From Lineus longissimus (taxonomy: Eukaryota; Nemertea; Pilidiophora; Heteronemertea; Lineidae): DNA of 64,000 bases. Where the stretch lies: assembly GCF_910592395.1 (NCBI RefSeq), contig NC_088319.1:2296001-2360000 (forward strand), written 5' to 3'. Below the pieces are notes generated by a model. It did no database searches. It was not told the DNA's origin and was given only the letters and a program-made list of their open reading frames with translations. The position numbers were made by a program, and so were the translations under genes. This document shows, piece after piece, positions 62,501 through 64,000 of this stretch. Position 1 is the first letter of the stretch. Every line of letters starts with the position of its first letter.

Positions 62501-62526
62501 ACAGGAGGGGGCTTGGGGAGTTATAA
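53598..62526 (+). CDS. vWA / Asn-rich repeat / TSP1 / transmembrane adhesin-like protein
   Basis: Eight exons: 53598-53817, 55334-55717, 56040-56255, 56624-58873, 59328-59498, 60817-61374, 61779-61973, 62336-62526. All introns are phase 1 and the sum is 4,185 nt, giving 1,394 residues. In order: N-terminal membrane helix (about 43-64, ILVGLILCCICFLVAF) then basic KHRKR; vWA (about 81-285); Asn/Ser/Gly repeats (about 300-600); 13-residue repeats (about 720-825); Thr tract near 970; an unrecognised 57-residue exon; TSP1 (about 1090-1137, WTEWTACTVSCGSG); TSP1 (about 1271-1320, WTAWSLWSECSNKCGNG); helix (about 1350-1371); basic tail ending RRGLGEL. Domains of this kind bind matrix or cell surfaces, so an adhesin role is inferred. 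The vWA metal site is degenerate (DATQP for DxSxS). Alternative start: ATG 55294 gives a signal peptide (MMISLLIFCLFLLV) read through the acceptor tract, 1,334 residues. Exons 55334 onward are well supported; the first exon less so. Confidence 0.75.
54380..54545 (-). mobile_element. Short TIR element (GGTGTA family), single-copy locus
   Basis: 166 bp with ends GGTGTAGAAGTTTAAAATG and AAAAGTGTCC...TTTTACACC region in inverted orientation. It is the same family, in opposite orientation, as the insertions at 11187 and 18283 inside the array. It carries no coding sequence and lies in the first intron of the vWA/TSP1 gene. Confidence 0.75.
54774..55030. repeat. 118-bp-arm inverted repeat (foldback) in first intron
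   Basis: Left arm 54774-54891 and right arm 54913-55030 are reverse complements over 118 bp with only about two mismatches, separated by 21 bp. Transcribed from either strand it would form one long, nearly perfect hairpin. It lies in the first intron of the vWA/TSP1 gene. No clear target duplication flanks it. Confidence 0.92.
56704..57600 (+). repeat. 30-bp coding minisatellite (10-residue NAGSNSNGNP repeat)
   Basis: Core at about 57060-57480 with about 14 near-identical 30-bp units, each containing TTCGAATTC and AACGGTAACCCAAACAA and encoding NAGSNSNGNP or NAASNSNGNP. Upstream units from 56740 are diverged (ANIAG, TNNAG, TNIVD). The repeat has no stop codon in several frames on either strand, which creates long spurious ORFs there. 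Asn-rich low complexity suggests a flexible, possibly glycosylated stalk. Confidence 0.93.
57961..58279 (+). repeat. 39-bp coding repeat (13-residue GTNQGMAPALGGY)
   Basis: Eight tandem 13-residue units of the form GTNQGxxPAxxGS/Y, with alternating GGY and AGS endings in the middle. The units show amino-acid drift (VMAPEL, IVPALG, MSPASG) but exact length, so frame is kept. It lies between the Asn-rich stalk and the Thr tract of the same exon. Confidence 0.9.
58710..58757 (+). repeat. Threonine tract (ACN microsatellite)
   Basis: A run of ACN codons gives a nearly pure Thr stretch of about 13 residues followed by AKPKE. Mixed third bases (ACC, ACG, ACA) suggest the tract is old or selected. 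Such tracts are usual O-glycosylated spacers in secreted proteins. Confidence 0.85.
59535..59772. mobile_element. Imperfect foldback / MITE-like element in an intron
   Basis: The outer ends CAAAAGAAACTATCCTTACA and AGATAGTTTCTTTTG pair in inverted orientation. Inner arms (ATGGGTGATATGAATAAAG and CTTTATTCATATCGCCCAT) also pair, around TAAATGCTTTTA. The whole 238 bp folds on itself with mismatches. It sits in the intron between the exons ending 59498 and starting 60817. Confidence 0.6.
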
Positions 62527-64000
62527 GGTAACCGCTAACCTGACGAGCGGCGCCAACTACGAGACACAAATGACCTCGTTTAAAGAAAACTCGATTTAAA
62601 GGCCCCGTTGCTGATGGAATACCATCAGATACTGATGTGTTTAGGCAGTAGTATGACAAACTCATATTAGATGGCAGCATCGAAAGTTTGTTATTTTTCG
62701 AAATCGTCATTTACCACATTTATGCGCTCAGCTTCCGAGAGTTGGCGCCCAATACAGAAAATGACACGGGAAAATACATCTCAACGGTTATTTTCGCACT
62801 CGGATTCGGGTAGTGATTGTCGGCTCTGCCACGTACCTTGTTTTTTTCCGTCCCGAGGTACGCTATACCAAGGATCACTACAGTTTCGAACACCATTATG
62901 TAAACGTACGCAAAGCATAACCAGACAGCACATTTGTAAAAACATAGCAAATTTTTGGGCCAATCATATAGTTTTTGTAGCATTTACTCATATGTGAAAA
63001 TGTCATGCCAGCGTCTCCCACAGAAAGAAATTCTGTATGCTAAAATGAACAGAGGAATTTTGCACCGTGACTTCGAAAACTTGAGTGACATAACCGACGG
63101 TCACCTTGTGACTCGGAGATGAAACACGTGTTTTTTTCGGACAAAAGTCAACAACGAATATAATGGTAATGGATCACATGTGTATGATGTTATGCTCGTA
63201 TTGGGGCACGCTGTATAGAACATTGCCGTTAATCTTACTAGTCAAATGTGTAGTATTGTGCAGATCTAGAAGTGAAATAAATCGTGTGGGTTATGAAGTT
63301 ATGTCCAGCAAAAGGACGGGTTATTCCTTAATGCTGTGGCTATTTTAAGCTACTAAGCAGCGACTGCACATCGTGGAAATTTCGGACGTCATTTCGATCG
63401 CCACTCAATCACGTTCTTGCTATGTCACATTTTGCGTAACTGCGCATAGTTATGCGCATATTGATTGTTGACGGTCACTTGAGTCACGGTCACTTGCGCC
63501 GCGCCTACTTTTTACCATATTCAACTCTACAGACGTCAACATCGAATCGCCAAAATCGTAACCTCTGTTACGGAGAATGTATATCTAATATGAGTCTGCC
63601 GCGACATTGTTCATCGTCTATAGCCTACTGCGCATGATCTTAAATCTTGGAAGAGTGCCAGGGTAACGCGGAGTAGTCGAACATGCTGATTTTTTTTTGT
63701 GGAAATCCAAGTTTTAATTACATTGTGCCAGCTAGTATACGACGGGTGAGGAATCTGTAAGCACTTCTCAGTCTCGGTTATCAGATGGCGCCAGCAGATG
63801 GCGCCATCTGCAATCATTTAGTTTGATACAATGCGCAGCTAGACTATTTCTTTTGTCCTCACTTCATTGGGCGCATCCCTGCTCGCCTCTCGATCACCCG
63901 ATATTACTCGTCCTAGGGGACAACATCGATCGAGTTGACACATCTTGGACGAATTTCGCAGAGCAAACAATTGTTTCGTCCCTACAAGACTATAGATGAC
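62527..64000. other. 3' flank and gene-free tail of the window
   Basis: No supported gene follows the stop codon at 62524-62526. An AATAAA signal occurs near 63276, which could end a 3' UTR of about 750 bp. The rest shows only short frames. A small repeat of CAGATGGCGCCA occurs near 63784. Confidence 0.4.

Noticed and set aside
53598-62526. Idea that the vWA/TSP1 gene is apicomplexan contamination
   Set aside because: The introns are all phase 1, intron sizes and flanking inverted-repeat elements match the animal-type array next door, and a transposon family is shared between the two regions.

Overview
The window is metazoan nuclear DNA. It has spliced genes with GT-AG introns, extracellular PAN, vWA and TSP1 modules, PIF/Harbinger transposons and many short terminal-inverted-repeat elements. 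The mix suggests a marine invertebrate, but I cannot name the species. There are no prokaryotic operons, rRNA genes or CRISPR arrays.

Region 1 (1 to about 52,510) is a head-to-tail tandem array of roughly 6.3-7.7 kb units, with six full units and one truncated unit. Using an arbitrary phase point inside the gene, units start at 1, 7645, 14693, 20974, 31418, 38873 and 48721. Each unit carries one minus-strand gene copy (here g0 to g6). The copy has a PAN/apple-domain exon with a consensus donor, a 0.6-0.9 kb intron, and a terminal exon of about 344 codons that I do not recognise. g1 to g5 are open, g6 has one premature stop, and g0 is cut by the window edge. Copies fall into two linked classes. 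Units of g0, g3, g4 and g5 have a long intron and a roughly 2 kb upstream segment. Units of g1, g2 and g6 lack both. The terminal exon differs mostly at amino-acid-changing sites, and variable blocks are shuffled among copies, so the array looks like a diversifying, gene-converting family of probably secreted proteins.

The array is also a record of insertions. A 438-bp element sits in all seven units. A 713-bp element is in units 1, 4 and 6 with a clean empty site in unit 5. A 902-bp element is in unit 2 and truncated in unit 3. A short element is in units 2 and 3 and again outside the array. A full 2.76-kb PIF/Harbinger transposon lies at the identical site in units 4 and 6, with a Myb-like gene plus a broken transposase, so it was duplicated along with its host unit.

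Region 2 (about 52,510-53,600) is single-copy sequence with a perfect 26-bp palindrome and weak ORF fragments.

Region 3 (53,598-62,526, plus strand) is one multi-exon gene in which every intron is phase 1. Its protein has an N-terminal membrane anchor (or signal peptide), a vWA domain with a degenerate MIDAS, a very long Asn/Ser/Gly repeat region, a 13-residue repeat block, a Thr tract, two TSP1 domains, one transmembrane helix and a short basic tail. The set of parts resembles apicomplexan TRAP adhesins but lies in an animal-style gene. Its introns hold two large foldback sequences. Region 4 (62,527-64,000) shows no gene I can support.
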